Origin: an uncultured Lachnospiraceae bacterium
GTDB lineage: Bacteria; Bacillota; Clostridia; Lachnospirales; Lachnospiraceae
DNA length: 64,000 nt
Assembly: GCA_948688495.1 (NCBI GenBank)
Contig: CAPQSW010000012.1
Coordinates: 3,215-67,214 of the forward strand
Direction of reading: 5' to 3'
The notes under the pieces are model-generated. The model worked only from the letters and a program-made list of their open reading frames with translations, did no database searches and was not told the DNA's origin. This document shows positions 16,358-25,797 of this stretch, piece by piece. The position numbers and the translations under genes were made by a program. Each line of letters starts with the position of its first letter. Positions within the stretch are counted from its first letter, which is position 1.

Positions 16358-17796
16358 CAAGACCTTTTCCATGTATAGGGTGTAAATAATAAAAGCAGCG
16401 GAAACAGCTCCAGCCTTCCGGCAAGCATATCAAACATCAGCACAAATTTGGCAGGCTGGGAATACACGGCAAAATTGGCAGCCGGCCCCACCTCGTTCAA
16501 ACCGGGACCTATATTATTTAAAGTCGCCGCCACAGCAGTAAAATTCGTGGTAAAGTCCAGATTGTCCAACGAAATCAAAAGGAGTGAAAGCCCATATACC
16601 ACAGCATATGCCATAAAAAATACAGAAATGGAACGTAAAACCTCTTTATTCACCACACGGTTTTCAAATGTCACCTGGCGCACACGCTTTGGATGAATCA
16701 AATGAGAAAGCTCATTCTTAACCATTTTCATCATAATTACCACACGGGATACCTTGATTCCGCCTCCGGTACTTCCCGCACAGGCGCCCACAAACATTAA
16801 AATTACCAATATTGTCTTGGAAAACTCCGGCCATTGATTAAAATCCGTAGTAGAATATCCAGTGGTGGTAATAATCGATGCCACCTGAAATGCTGCATGA
16901 TGGAACGCCTCAAACACAGAACGGAAACCATCACAGATATTTACAGTAATAAGCAAAACTGCAGCCAGAATAATTCCCAGGTAATACCGCATTTCCTCAC
17001 ATTTAAGGGCCTGCATGGGCTTACGTCCCCAAAACAGATAATACACATTAAAATTAATCCCAAAGAGAATCATAAAAATAGTTATCACCGCCTGAGATAC
17101 AACCGGATAACTGCCGATGCTGCTGTTAAGTATACCAAACCCTCCTGTGCCTGCCGTACCAAAGGATAATGTCATTGCCTCAAATACAGACATACCGGTG
17201 AACAAAAGAAGTATAATCTGCACAACGGTGAGAAAAATATACATTTCATATAAGATACGGGCGGTATGGCGCACTCTGGGAACCAGCTTCCCAACTGTTG
17301 GTCCCGGGCTTTCTGCCCGCATCAAATGCATATTATACCCGCCAGCCAAAGGCAGAATCGCAAGGATCAGCACCAGCACTCCCATACCGCCAATCCAATG
17401 CGTAAAACTACGCCAGAATAAATTACATTTTGACAATGCCTCCACATCCGGTAAGATACTGGCCCCTGTGGTCGTAAGACCTGAAATTGTCTCAAACAGC
17501 GCATCCGTATAGCTGGAAAACTCCCCTGATAAAAATAAGGGCAGCGCTCCCGTGATACTCAAAAGTATCCAGCTCAAAGACACCACCACAAACCCTTCTC
17601 TTGCATAAAACACCGTGCTCTTAGGCTTCTTTAACTTTCCAAGGCCTCCCAGCAGCAGGCAGGAAACAGCCACTACAACATACGCCCATCCTTCTCTTTC
17701 CCTGCAATAAACAGCTACCACACAGGGCAGCGCTAAAAACAATGCCTGAAACTCCAGAACACGGCAAAGAATATATCTGATAATTGAGTAATTCAT
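16357..17796 (-). CDS. trkH: Potassium uptake protein TrkH/KtrB family
   Basis: A 479-residue integral membrane K+ translocating subunit. It contains four M1-P-M2 repeats with selectivity-filter-like segments such as TTTGASILP, GTAGTGGFGIL, ITTTGYSTTDF and the C-terminal ALNNIGPGLNEVG, plus GACAGSTGGGIKVSR in the third repeat. Together with the regulatory subunit TrkA immediately upstream, it forms a K+ (or Na+-linked) uptake system. The gap to trkA is 22 bases and the pair is surely co-transcribed. Length matches TrkH more than the shorter KtrB. The stop codon lies 12 bases before the outer start of the following small gene. Confidence 0.93.
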   Translation of the reverse strand: MNYSIIRYILCRVLEFQALFLALPCVVAVYCREREGWAYVVVAVSCLLLGGLGKLKKPKSTVFYAREGFVVVSLSWILLSITGALPLFLSGEFSSYTDALFETISGLTTTGASILPDVEALSKCNLFWRSFTHWIGGMGVLVLILAILPLAGGYNMHLMRAESPGPTVGKLVPRVRHTARILYEMYIFLTVVQIILLLFTGMSVFEAMTLSFGTAGTGGFGILNSSIGSYPVVSQAVITIFMILFGINFNVYYLFWGRKPMQALKCEEMRYYLGIILAAVLLITVNICDGFRSVFEAFHHAAFQVASIITTTGYSTTDFNQWPEFSKTILVILMFVGACAGSTGGGIKVSRVVIMMKMVKNELSHLIHPKRVRQVTFENRVVNKEVLRSISVFFMAYAVVYGLSLLLISLDNLDFTTNFTAVAATLNNIGPGLNEVGPAANFAVYSQPAKFVLMFDMLAGRLELFPLLLLFTPYTWKRS

Positions 17797-17818
17797 AACG
17801 CATTTCCTTCTTCCTTAG

Positions 17819-19174
17819 TTACCGCAAAATATCTTTCAAGTCATGAAATCCCTGATTCGTAGTGACTACCACCACGGTATCCCCTAGCATAATGGAATCC
17901 TGCCCGCCCGGCGTAATGATAATACCTTTGCGGTTGATGCAGGCAATCAGCAGATTATCCTTTAAACGCAGTTCTTTCAGCGGTACGCCCACCAAATCTG
18001 ATTGCTCATTTACACGAAACTCCAATGCTTCCACCTTATTTTCAATCAACCGGTATAGCGTCTCTACATTGCTGCCTATAGAATTCTGCATAGCACGGAC
18101 ATATTGGAGGATATTCTCTGCCGTAATGTTTTTGGGATAAAGCACGCTCCCCAAATCCAGGCTGTCTATAATTTCATCATAGGCAATACGGTGAACCTTC
18201 GTAATTGTCTTTGCCTTGGAAACATTTTTGGCAAAAAGGCTGAGCATTATGTTTTCTTCATCCAGGCTTGTCCATGACACAAAAGAATGGATTTTGGGCA
18301 GCCCCTCTTCATAGAGCAGCTCCCGGTCAGTCCCGTCACCGTGTATAATCAACGCCTGTGGCAAAAGCTCACTGAGTTCATTACATCGTTCCTTGTCCTG
18401 CTCAATAATCTTTATCTGAATACCCATAGGCAGAAGCTGCTTTGCCAGATAATAGGTAGTCTCTCCTCCTCCTATAATGATACAGCTCTTGATCCGGTTC
18501 GTCGCCATGCCGATCTTACGGAAAAATTCATTGGCATTCCTTGAGGATGCCACAACCGTTATTACATCTTTCTCCTGAAGTTCAAAGCTTCCGTCTGGGA
18601 TAAATACCTGTTCCCCCCGCTCCACCGTGCAAATCAGCACATCACATCCCAAACCGCCGGAAATATAAGTAAGGGGACGTCCATGCAACACGGAACCCTC
18701 ACCCAGTTTACATTTTAACAGCTCTATCCTCCCCTTCGCAAAGGTATCTACCTTAATCGCAGAGGGGAATTTTAAGAGCCTTGAAATCTCGCACGCCGCC
18801 GCGTACTCAGGATTGATAACCATAGAAAGCCCAAGCTCCTCCTTAATATACGCAATCTCTTTATTGTATATGGGATTTCTTACTCTGGCAATGGTATTGC
18901 AGCCGCCTGCCTTTTTGGCAATCAGACAGCTAAGCAGATTCAGCTCGTCAGATGCCGTCACTGCAATCATCAAATCTGCATCTTCAATTCCTGCCTCGTT
19001 CTGGACCGCAAAGCTGGCTCCATTCCCCACAAGCCCCATGACATCAAACTGATTTGCCACTGCCTCTGCCTTATTCCCATCTATGTCTATGACTGTTATA
19101 TTATGTCCTTCTTTACTCAATTGCTCCGTCAGGGTGCTTCCTACATTTCCGCACCCCACTATGATAATCTGCAT
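17819..19174 (-). CDS. trkA: Trk system potassium transport regulator TrkA
   Basis: A 451-residue cytoplasmic protein with two RCK repeats. Each has a Rossmann NAD-binding motif: IVGCGNVGSTLTEQL at residues 4-18, then IIIGGGETTYYLAKQL near residue 235. Each is followed by a TrkA-C domain. NAD(H) or ATP binding gates the TrkH channel. The two-RCK length indicates TrkA rather than single-RCK KtrA. It lies directly upstream of trkH and 9 bases after the DegV-type gene. Confidence 0.94.
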   Translation of the reverse strand: MQIIIVGCGNVGSTLTEQLSKEGHNITVIDIDGNKAEAVANQFDVMGLVGNGASFAVQNEAGIEDADLMIAVTASDELNLLSCLIAKKAGGCNTIARVRNPIYNKEIAYIKEELGLSMVINPEYAAACEISRLLKFPSAIKVDTFAKGRIELLKCKLGEGSVLHGRPLTYISGGLGCDVLICTVERGEQVFIPDGSFELQEKDVITVVASSRNANEFFRKIGMATNRIKSCIIIGGGETTYYLAKQLLPMGIQIKIIEQDKERCNELSELLPQALIIHGDGTDRELLYEEGLPKIHSFVSWTSLDEENIMLSLFAKNVSKAKTITKVHRIAYDEIIDSLDLGSVLYPKNITAENILQYVRAMQNSIGSNVETLYRLIENKVEALEFRVNEQSDLVGVPLKELRLKDNLLIACINRKGIIITPGGQDSIMLGDTVVVVTTNQGFHDLKDILR

Positions 19175-19183
19175 GGTATCCTC

Positions 19184-20074
19184 CTACTTAAACTTACGAA
19201 TCAGTCCCAAGCCAATTGGATACGGCCCGGTGTGAACCCCAATCGTTGCTCCGATCTGGTATATGTCAATAGATTCATACCCAGAGTAAGTCTTTAAAGA
19301 AGCAAGAAGTTCATCACGAAAAGAAACTGCCTCCTCATAATCGTAACCATAACCTACCACAATGCGGTAATCATCGGGAGATTCCCCAATTTTATCAAAA
19401 TGCTCCCTGGTCTGCTCAATCAGGCGCTTACACGCCTTTTTGCGGCTTCTGCTGATTCCAATGGGAAAAATCTCTCCTTCCCGCAGCATAATCAATGGCT
19501 TAATTCCAAGCGTAGACGCCGCATTTCCCATAACCTTGCCGATCCTGCCGCCATGAATCAGATATTCATAATTTCCCACAGTGAAGATAATCCGCCCCGT
19601 GACCTTGATACGCTCAACTCCTGCTACCGTTTCCTCAAAGGAGAGCCCCGCCTGCTGCATCTGCACTGCCTCCTCTACTAAAATTCCCTGAAGCACAGTA
19701 TTTACCGTAGTATCTATGACCTGGATTTTTACGTCTGGATATTCCTCTTTCAAAGAATCCGCCGCTGTCTTCGCTGAATTATAGGAACCGCTGAACTTAA
19801 CGGTAATACACAGACAGATAATATCCTTCCCCTCTTTTACATAAGGAGTAAATGCTTCCACATAATCCTGTACAGAGGGAAGGGAAGATTTGGGAAACTG
19901 GTCTGGATGATCTACCATCTGCTGGTAAAATTCCCGTACGCCGATTTCCTCTATTTCTTTTTTGTAATTTTCTCCGTCAAAAGTCACATAAAAGGGCACC
20001 ACCTTTATCCCCGCCTTCTGTGGAATTTCCTGCCCCAAATCACAAGAACCGTCTGTAATAATCTGATATGCCAT
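19184..20074 (-). CDS. DegV family fatty acid-binding protein
   Basis: A 296-residue DegV-fold protein (PF02645). The N-terminal signature is YQIITDGSCDLGQ, the middle has TVKFSGSYNSAKTA with the ligand-carboxylate Ser/Thr residues, VIDTTVNT, and a YLIHGGRIGK loop; the C-terminus is VGVHTGPYPIGLGL-like. DegV/FakB proteins bind a single fatty acid and present it to the kinase FakA. Whether this copy serves FakA or another role is unknown. ATG 20074 is chosen because AAAGGAAAG lies upstream; longer in-frame starts have no ribosome binding site and non-family N-termini. Confidence 0.9.
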   Translation of the reverse strand: MAYQIITDGSCDLGQEIPQKAGIKVVPFYVTFDGENYKKEIEEIGVREFYQQMVDHPDQFPKSSLPSVQDYVEAFTPYVKEGKDIICLCITVKFSGSYNSAKTAADSLKEEYPDVKIQVIDTTVNTVLQGILVEEAVQMQQAGLSFEETVAGVERIKVTGRIIFTVGNYEYLIHGGRIGKVMGNAASTLGIKPLIMLREGEIFPIGISRSRKKACKRLIEQTREHFDKIGESPDDYRIVVGYGYDYEEAVSFRDELLASLKTYSGYESIDIYQIGATIGVHTGPYPIGLGLIRKFK

Positions 20075-20111
20075 GTTCTTTCCTTTCTCTTTCATGATAT
20101 TCTGCACAATG

Positions 20112-20588
20112 CTAAAATTCCTCAACCCTGCCGCCCGTAACTGCAAGCAAATCCTGTACGGACAGACACAGGGTAGTTCCAATCCTTCCTCCGCTGATAT
20201 AAATTCTCTCAAAGCCGCTGGCAGACTTATGAAGAAACATCGGATACTGCTTCTTCATTCCCAACGGACTGCAGCCTCCCCGGACATATCCGGTTACAGC
20301 AGTGATGTCTTTTACATGAATCATCTCTATGGATTTCTCACCCGCAACCTTTGCTGCTGTCTTTAGCTGTATTTCCTGCGCAACCGGAAGCACAAACACA
20401 TAATACTGCCTGCTCTTTCCCTGAAGCACCAGCGTCTTAAAAGACTGCTCCGGCGGCACTCCGGTCTTTCGTGCTGTCTGAACTCCATCAATGAACTCCT
20501 CACACTCATATTGAAGTACCTCATACGGTATCTTCTTCTTATCCAAAATCCGCATGGCATTTGTCTTTATTTCCTTTTCCTTCGCCAT
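20112..20588 (-). CDS. ybaK: YbaK/EbsC family aminoacyl-tRNA deacylase
   Basis: A 158-residue YbaK-fold protein. Family members remove Cys (or other small amino acids) mischarged onto tRNA-Pro in trans. Seen here are the conserved TNAMRILDKKKIPYE start, the K in FKTLVLQG, AGEKSIEMI, VTGYVRGGCSPLGMKK with the catalytic-loop GGCSP, and the terminal ISGGRIGTTLCLS. It has a near-consensus promoter and a strong hairpin in its leader. EbsC is the Enterococcus name; which tRNA is edited here is inferred from the family. Confidence 0.9.
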   Translation of the reverse strand: MAKEKEIKTNAMRILDKKKIPYEVLQYECEEFIDGVQTARKTGVPPEQSFKTLVLQGKSRQYYVFVLPVAQEIQLKTAAKVAGEKSIEMIHVKDITAVTGYVRGGCSPLGMKKQYPMFLHKSASGFERIYISGGRIGTTLCLSVQDLLAVTGGRVEEF

Positions 20589-20620
20589 CCTTCTCCTTTG
20601 CCTTCCTCCTCAATGGCAAA

Positions 20621-20656
20621 ACGGAAGAAATGCTGACTCCTCAGCGTCTCTTCCGT
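20621..20656 (-). terminator. Strong leader hairpin upstream of ybaK (terminator or attenuator)
   Basis: On the minus strand the arms ACGGAAGA and TCTTCCGT enclose a second GCTGA/TCAGC stem, and the hairpin is followed by TTTTGCC. It lies downstream of the giant PI-PLC gene, which it may terminate, but also 30 bases after the expected start site of the ybaK promoter. A CTGAC near 20683 could pair with the inner GTCAG and disrupt the stem, so attenuation is possible. Confidence 0.7.
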
Positions 20657-20693
20657 CTTAATCATTTCTACTAGTCGTCAGATTCTAAACAGC

Positions 20694-20722
20694 ATAATAG
20701 CACGAAATATAGCTCATGTCAA
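20694..20722 (-). promoter_or_regulatory. Near-consensus promoter of ybaK
   Basis: TTGACA (20717-20722), a 17-base spacer and TATTAT (20694-20699) on the minus strand form one of the best sigma-A matches in the window. The transcript would begin near 20687 and run straight into the hairpin at 20621-20656 before the ybaK start. Confidence 0.8.
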
Positions 20723-20764
20723 CGCTGGATAATACTCTGAATGCTGTCCCTATTTTATGCCTTA

Positions 20765-23700
20765 TTATGTGACTTTTTTCTTCACATATTTACTATACTT
20801 GCTGTACTTTATCTTCTTTCCTACCTTTGCATAACTGCGGACCCTTACATAATAAGTTTTGCCCTTTTTTAACTTCTTGAGCGTGTAAGAAGTCTTGGTT
20901 GTCTTTACCTTCTTGGCCCCCTTAAAGTTCTTCTTCGTGGAATAAGAAATCTCATATCCCTTTGCACCTGTCTTCTTAATGGACTTGCTAAGTTTTACCA
21001 CCAGTTTATTTCCTGCTTTGCTGGTGAGCCTGGATATTTTATTGGTCTGCGGCATAATCGTAAATGTCAGTATTTTCTGCCCATTATAACTTCCTTTTCC
21101 AGTAATTTTTACAGTTCCCTGCCCGGCTTTTTTATTACTTCCATAAGTAACATCATAATCTTTTCCATTCTGTAATGTTTTTCCATTATAGGTCACTGCA
21201 ACTTTAGGCTTTTGTATCTTTCCATTATAGGTAAGTGTTTTCTTAGAAAGCTTTATTTTCGCAGAGGTAATAGAAATTGGGGTCTTGTCATCCCCATCCC
21301 CCGGTTCTTCGTTTCCTCCAGGATTCCCATTTCCTCCATTTGATTTCTCTTTCCATTTCGCAGTCAGGGTGATATCTGCAGTAATTGCGGTGTTCTCAAA
21401 GTCAAATCTGCTCTCCTCTCCCTCTGCATACCAGTACTCAAATACATATCCAATCTTCTCTGGTACAGTCTTTGGCATGGATACCTTCTCTCCATCTTTT
21501 ACCGTTACTGTCCAGTTGTCAGAACCATTATCCGGTTTGAACGTAACAACACGATTTTTTTCCTTATCGTCTCCGCCTCCTTCATCCGGTTTCTCTTTCC
21601 ATTTTGCATTCAGGGTGATATCCGCGGTAATTACCGTGTTCTCAAAATCAAACGCATTCTCTGCGCCTTCCTCAAACCACCCCTCAAAGACATTGCCCAC
21701 TTTCTCCGGTTCCTGGGGCGCGGAAACTTTTTCTTTTCTCTCAACCGTTATCTGTATATCATCAGATCCATTATCCGATTTGAATGTAACGATATAGGTT
21801 ATTTTCTCCAGTGCTTCCAACGCATCATCCAGTGATTTTTCTGCCTCTGCAACTTCCGCCTCCGTCGCGTCTACATCCTGGACAACCTGATTAAGCCCTG
21901 TAAGAACCGTCTGAAATGATGTCCAGGTTTCCGGTGTATAATCGTCCTCATCCAAGTCTCCTGCAGACGCAATTGCCGCATTCAATGCAGTCTTATCGCC
22001 GCGCTTTACCAACGCTGTCTGCTTTGCTGTCAGGTTATTCTTTGCCGTATCCACATCCCCTTGTGATACGTCATTGCTGCCTGCTACAATTTCTGCCTGT
22101 GCCAGAACCGTCTGAAGCGCGCTCCAGCTTGCTGTTGTATAATCTTTCTCTTTTAGCGCTTTTACAGCTTTAATCAGTGCATTCAGTGAAGTCATATCCC
22201 CGCGTTTTACCAACGCGTTCTTCTTTGCCTGCAAATCTGCTGTTGCAGCTTCTACATCGGCTCCACTGGTCGGTCTCGTAAGCTGCTGTCTTGCCGCAGC
22301 CAATGCCTGCTGCAATGCGCTCCAGCTGGACGCGGTATATTCCGCCTCGTTTAATCCTGCTATGGTTATCTCAGCAGAAGACAGGACTGCCTGTAAATCC
22401 GCAGTATCAATATCAAGTTTTGTAAATACTAAGCATTGGAATACAATTTCCGTATTCTTGCCATTCATTGTAACCGTCGCTGTCAACGTGACATCTGCGG
22501 GAGGCTCGCTTGCCGCCGGCAATGTCACTTTCCCAGCGTTATCAATGACAGCCGTGTTACTGGACGCCCAGGAAACTGTTGCTGCACCGCCAAATGCTGT
22601 CCTTGGAAGGGTCAGCGCACCATCCGTAACAGATAGGGAAAGGCTTCCGTCTTCTCCTTTTGTAATGCCAAGATTCAACGCTGTCTCTAAGTCTTCCACG
22701 AATTCTTCCTTGATAGATTCCGTCATGGACCCTGCTGCTTCTTCTCCACCCAGGGCACAGTCATAAATGCGGAGGTCCTTGACAAAGCCGCTATAGTCAA
22801 CGTCGTTATTTGTCCAAATAGAATTTCCAATATAAGCAACTGTATTTGTTCCAATATCCGTTAACTTTATCCCTATATCTTTGGTTCCAATCAAGGTTCC
22901 GTTTTTATATAATGTAAAGTTTGTTCCGTCAAATACACAGACAATATATGCCCATTTATTTGCCGGGAAGCTGCATTCCGTATCCTTAAATCCTCTCTCG
23001 TCACGCCAGGTATTTTTTGTTACAACTGCTTTCAGATTACGCTTATTATTTGTATTGATTAACACATATTTATATACGTTTGCTGAATTGTCTCCATCCG
23101 GTTCTGTTCCAGAACCAAATCCAAATACTGTATTGCTTTTTGTATCATCTGACTTTGTGTCTTTTGCCCAGAAAGAAACTGTCAGTTGATCTTCTCCATC
23201 AAACATTGCCGTCGGAAGCGAAATATAGCTCTGTTTCTTTCCACCGTCTGTAAATGCAGCCCCATTATCTGCGCTGAACGTAACACCCGTTGCCACGCCG
23301 TCATTGCGGTTCCCGGATACGTCTTTGCTGTCCGCCGTCAATGGATAATGTGCAATGAGATGCCCGTTGGCAAAAGATGTGTCTGCCGATTCCTTGTCGT
23401 TGAAAATTGCTGTCGCCTGTTCAGGCGCAACGGCGCAATCGTATACACGGAAGTCTTTGATATTGCCTTTGAAATCATTATCGCTGTTATGTGTGTTATG
23501 TGCGTAAATTGCATTGCCGATATAGGCGAATGCCACATTGCCCATCTCAGCAAGGGAATAATCTTCCGTTATATCCTTTACCTTAACACCGTCTTTGTAT
23601 AGGGTGAACTTCTTTTCTTCCATTACAATCGTAAGATGACACCAAGTACCTGCAGATGGCGCCGCTGTCTCAATACAGTTGCTGCCTTCGCTCCATCCAC

Positions 23701-25615
23701 TTACACATGCATTGACATACACCTTACCGGACTTGTTGGTATTTACAATGAAGTGCTTGGAACCCCCTTTGTCCGGGTCACACTGCGTACCATTTCCAAA
23801 TCCAAATGCATTGCTCTTAGACCCGCGGTCGTCTTTTACCCAGAAGGAAATTGTTAGATTATCATTTTCTGCTGTCCGGTGAAACATAGCTTCCGGCAGT
23901 TTTATATAGCTGGTCCGTGCATTCCCGCCCGAGAACTTCGCGCCATTTTCTTTGTCAAACGTAATGCCCGTTGCCGTGCCATTGTTATGGTTGCCTGAGA
24001 CATCCTTGCCGCTTGCCGTCAACGGATACCAGCCCAGAAGATTTTCCTTTAATTCCGCTGCGCTTTTCAATGAAAACTCCTGTTCCATAAGAGCATTTAT
24101 TGCTTCAGCCGCTGCGTTCACCTGCGTATTGCTGACATTTTCTGCCCCCGCCTGTATGACCGCCTTGGCATTTGCAACTGCTTTCTTTAATGAGTCCATA
24201 TTATATTTTGCATTTGCATCATCATTAAGGAAATCTTCTGCACGGTTAACTGCTGTACCCAGTTCAGCAAACACGGCATCCAATGCCTTTATCTGCACCG
24301 TAAATTCTTTCTGCTGGGAATAACTGCCAGAGGTAACTGCAGCCGTCAGGGTTGCTGTCACATCCCCGGACGTTGGGCAGACAAGTGTAGCCTGCGTGCC
24401 ATTCGTTTTCAGAACACTTGCCGGGCTGCAGCTCCATGTGATGGTTGTTCCCTCTACCCCGCCTGCTTCGTCCCCATCAGACGGCAGATTCATATCAGCA
24501 GAAACCTCGGCAGGAATCACGCTCTCCAATGCCTTTATCGTACTGGCAACCTCCAGTTTCGATGATTGATTACTCTGATACACATGCTTTGCAAGCTCCT
24601 CCGTGGCAAAATCCATGATGATCCAGCCGTAATTCTTGCCGTAGTAAAGGCTGCCGTTGTTGTAATTTTTAAAGTTGTTATTGATCGTTTTTGCATAGGA
24701 GGATGGAGAACATGTCAATGTTTTATTTGCAGTTGTACTCATAAAATTCAGAAAAAAACGATTCCTGACGTCACCCGAATGCGGCGGTCCTTCCAGTCCC
24801 TGCTGCACAGCCTTCCATTTATCATCCACAGAATATTTATACTGATCCTGCACATAATATTGCGTTCCCCCGCCCGTTACTGACTGTGGTCCATACCAGG
24901 GCGGATCTGCATATGAGGTAGCGCTTTGAACACTATCACTCCAAAAAATCCTGATTCCATTGCCACCCCAGTCATTGCCGTCTGGATTGTTGTAATAACG
25001 TCTTACCAACACAATCTTGCCTCGGGCATCTCCCAATACAGGATTACCATTTTGTAAATACCATTTACTTTTTACATCATCTGTAATGTACTTTCCATAA
25101 ATACAATCTGCAAAGTCCTTGTCGCTGCTGAAACTTTTATCATCCATTTTCATACTCATAACAATGGTCTCATTCTTATGATTTTCCAGAAAAGTATAAC
25201 AATCCTGTAAAACCTTATCCAACAGTAACGTTGTTTTCTTACCACTGTCTTCATAACAGGTTGCCGCTGTACCATGAACAAGCTTCAATTCCTCTCCGCT
25301 TTTTCCAAGACGAATGTCCAGAAAACGAATCCCATTGTTTAATTGATCCGTTATGCTTGTGTCCTGGCATTGTGCCTGTGATGAGGAACTCACATACTGC
25401 GTTGTACTATCATGCGTCCCCGGAAGGTTAATCTCTGAAATCTTCATGCTGTCGTCCAGATTCGCCATCCAGTCCGCGCTGTTCACTCCCTCCCATATGT
25501 TGCTTGCAGCCGCCTTTGCAGCTGCCTTTGTTTCCACTGGCTGGAAAGTAATTGCCGTACACATTACAATTCCAGCCAGTGCTGCGCTAAAAATCTGTTT
25601 TAATTTTTTTCGCAT
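20765..25615 (-). CDS. Giant secreted multidomain protein with PI-PLC-like domain
   Basis: A 1616-residue exported protein. A signal peptide (about 1-32, ending VETKAAA) precedes a phosphatidylinositol-specific phospholipase C X-like domain (about 45-350) with both catalytic-type histidines, in INLPGTHDST (residue 68) and LKLVHG (residue 114). Then follow an Ig-like domain (about 365-445), a FIVAR helical repeat (about 450-515), two LamG/concanavalin-type domains (about 525-750 and 755-980), an Ig-like domain, three FIVAR repeats (about 1090-1300), two InlB B-repeats (GWFEEG and YWYAEGEE types), an MBG-like domain and a basic fibronectin III-like C-terminus. There is no LPXTG. ATG 25615 follows AAGGAGGG; nine extra upstream codons lack a site. 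PI or GPI cleavage is inferred. Confidence 0.85.
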   Translation of the reverse strand: MRKKLKQIFSAALAGIVMCTAITFQPVETKAAAKAAASNIWEGVNSADWMANLDDSMKISEINLPGTHDSTTQYVSSSSQAQCQDTSITDQLNNGIRFLDIRLGKSGEELKLVHGTAATCYEDSGKKTTLLLDKVLQDCYTFLENHKNETIVMSMKMDDKSFSSDKDFADCIYGKYITDDVKSKWYLQNGNPVLGDARGKIVLVRRYYNNPDGNDWGGNGIRIFWSDSVQSATSYADPPWYGPQSVTGGGTQYYVQDQYKYSVDDKWKAVQQGLEGPPHSGDVRNRFFLNFMSTTANKTLTCSPSSYAKTINNNFKNYNNGSLYYGKNYGWIIMDFATEELAKHVYQSNQSSKLEVASTIKALESVIPAEVSADMNLPSDGDEAGGVEGTTITWSCSPASVLKTNGTQATLVCPTSGDVTATLTAAVTSGSYSQQKEFTVQIKALDAVFAELGTAVNRAEDFLNDDANAKYNMDSLKKAVANAKAVIQAGAENVSNTQVNAAAEAINALMEQEFSLKSAAELKENLLGWYPLTASGKDVSGNHNNGTATGITFDKENGAKFSGGNARTSYIKLPEAMFHRTAENDNLTISFWVKDDRGSKSNAFGFGNGTQCDPDKGGSKHFIVNTNKSGKVYVNACVSGWSEGSNCIETAAPSAGTWCHLTIVMEEKKFTLYKDGVKVKDITEDYSLAEMGNVAFAYIGNAIYAHNTHNSDNDFKGNIKDFRVYDCAVAPEQATAIFNDKESADTSFANGHLIAHYPLTADSKDVSGNRNDGVATGVTFSADNGAAFTDGGKKQSYISLPTAMFDGEDQLTVSFWAKDTKSDDTKSNTVFGFGSGTEPDGDNSANVYKYVLINTNNKRNLKAVVTKNTWRDERGFKDTECSFPANKWAYIVCVFDGTNFTLYKNGTLIGTKDIGIKLTDIGTNTVAYIGNSIWTNNDVDYSGFVKDLRIYDCALGGEEAAGSMTESIKEEFVEDLETALNLGITKGEDGSLSLSVTDGALTLPRTAFGGAATVSWASSNTAVIDNAGKVTLPAASEPPADVTLTATVTMNGKNTEIVFQCLVFTKLDIDTADLQAVLSSAEITIAGLNEAEYTASSWSALQQALAAARQQLTRPTSGADVEAATADLQAKKNALVKRGDMTSLNALIKAVKALKEKDYTTASWSALQTVLAQAEIVAGSNDVSQGDVDTAKNNLTAKQTALVKRGDKTALNAAIASAGDLDEDDYTPETWTSFQTVLTGLNQVVQDVDATEAEVAEAEKSLDDALEALEKITYIVTFKSDNGSDDIQITVERKEKVSAPQEPEKVGNVFEGWFEEGAENAFDFENTVITADITLNAKWKEKPDEGGGDDKEKNRVVTFKPDNGSDNWTVTVKDGEKVSMPKTVPEKIGYVFEYWYAEGEESRFDFENTAITADITLTAKWKEKSNGGNGNPGGNEEPGDGDDKTPISITSAKIKLSKKTLTYNGKIQKPKVAVTYNGKTLQNGKDYDVTYGSNKKAGQGTVKITGKGSYNGQKILTFTIMPQTNKISRLTSKAGNKLVVKLSKSIKKTGAKGYEISYSTKKNFKGAKKVKTTKTSYTLKKLKKGKTYYVRVRSYAKVGKKIKYSKYSKYVKKKVT

Positions 25616-25663
25616 TAGCAATGCCCTCCTTCTTCCATTCAATAAATAATTTAGTTATGCAAT

Positions 25664-25669
25664 ATTATA
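25664..25669 (-). promoter_or_regulatory. -10 element upstream of the PI-PLC-domain gene
   Basis: TATAAT lies about 50 bases upstream of the start on the minus strand. A weak TAGATT lies 16 bases further up, the same -35-like hexamer as in front of pyrG. This is the best promoter candidate in the 182-base gap. Confidence 0.5.
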
Positions 25670-25797
25670 GCAGATACTTCCAAAAAATCTAGTATATAAT
25701 CTGATTTTTCGGCATTTTTACCAAGGTTTTTGTCACTTCTCATGGAATAGGGAAATAGGCATATCTAACAATTATTTAATACAAGATATAATGTCCA

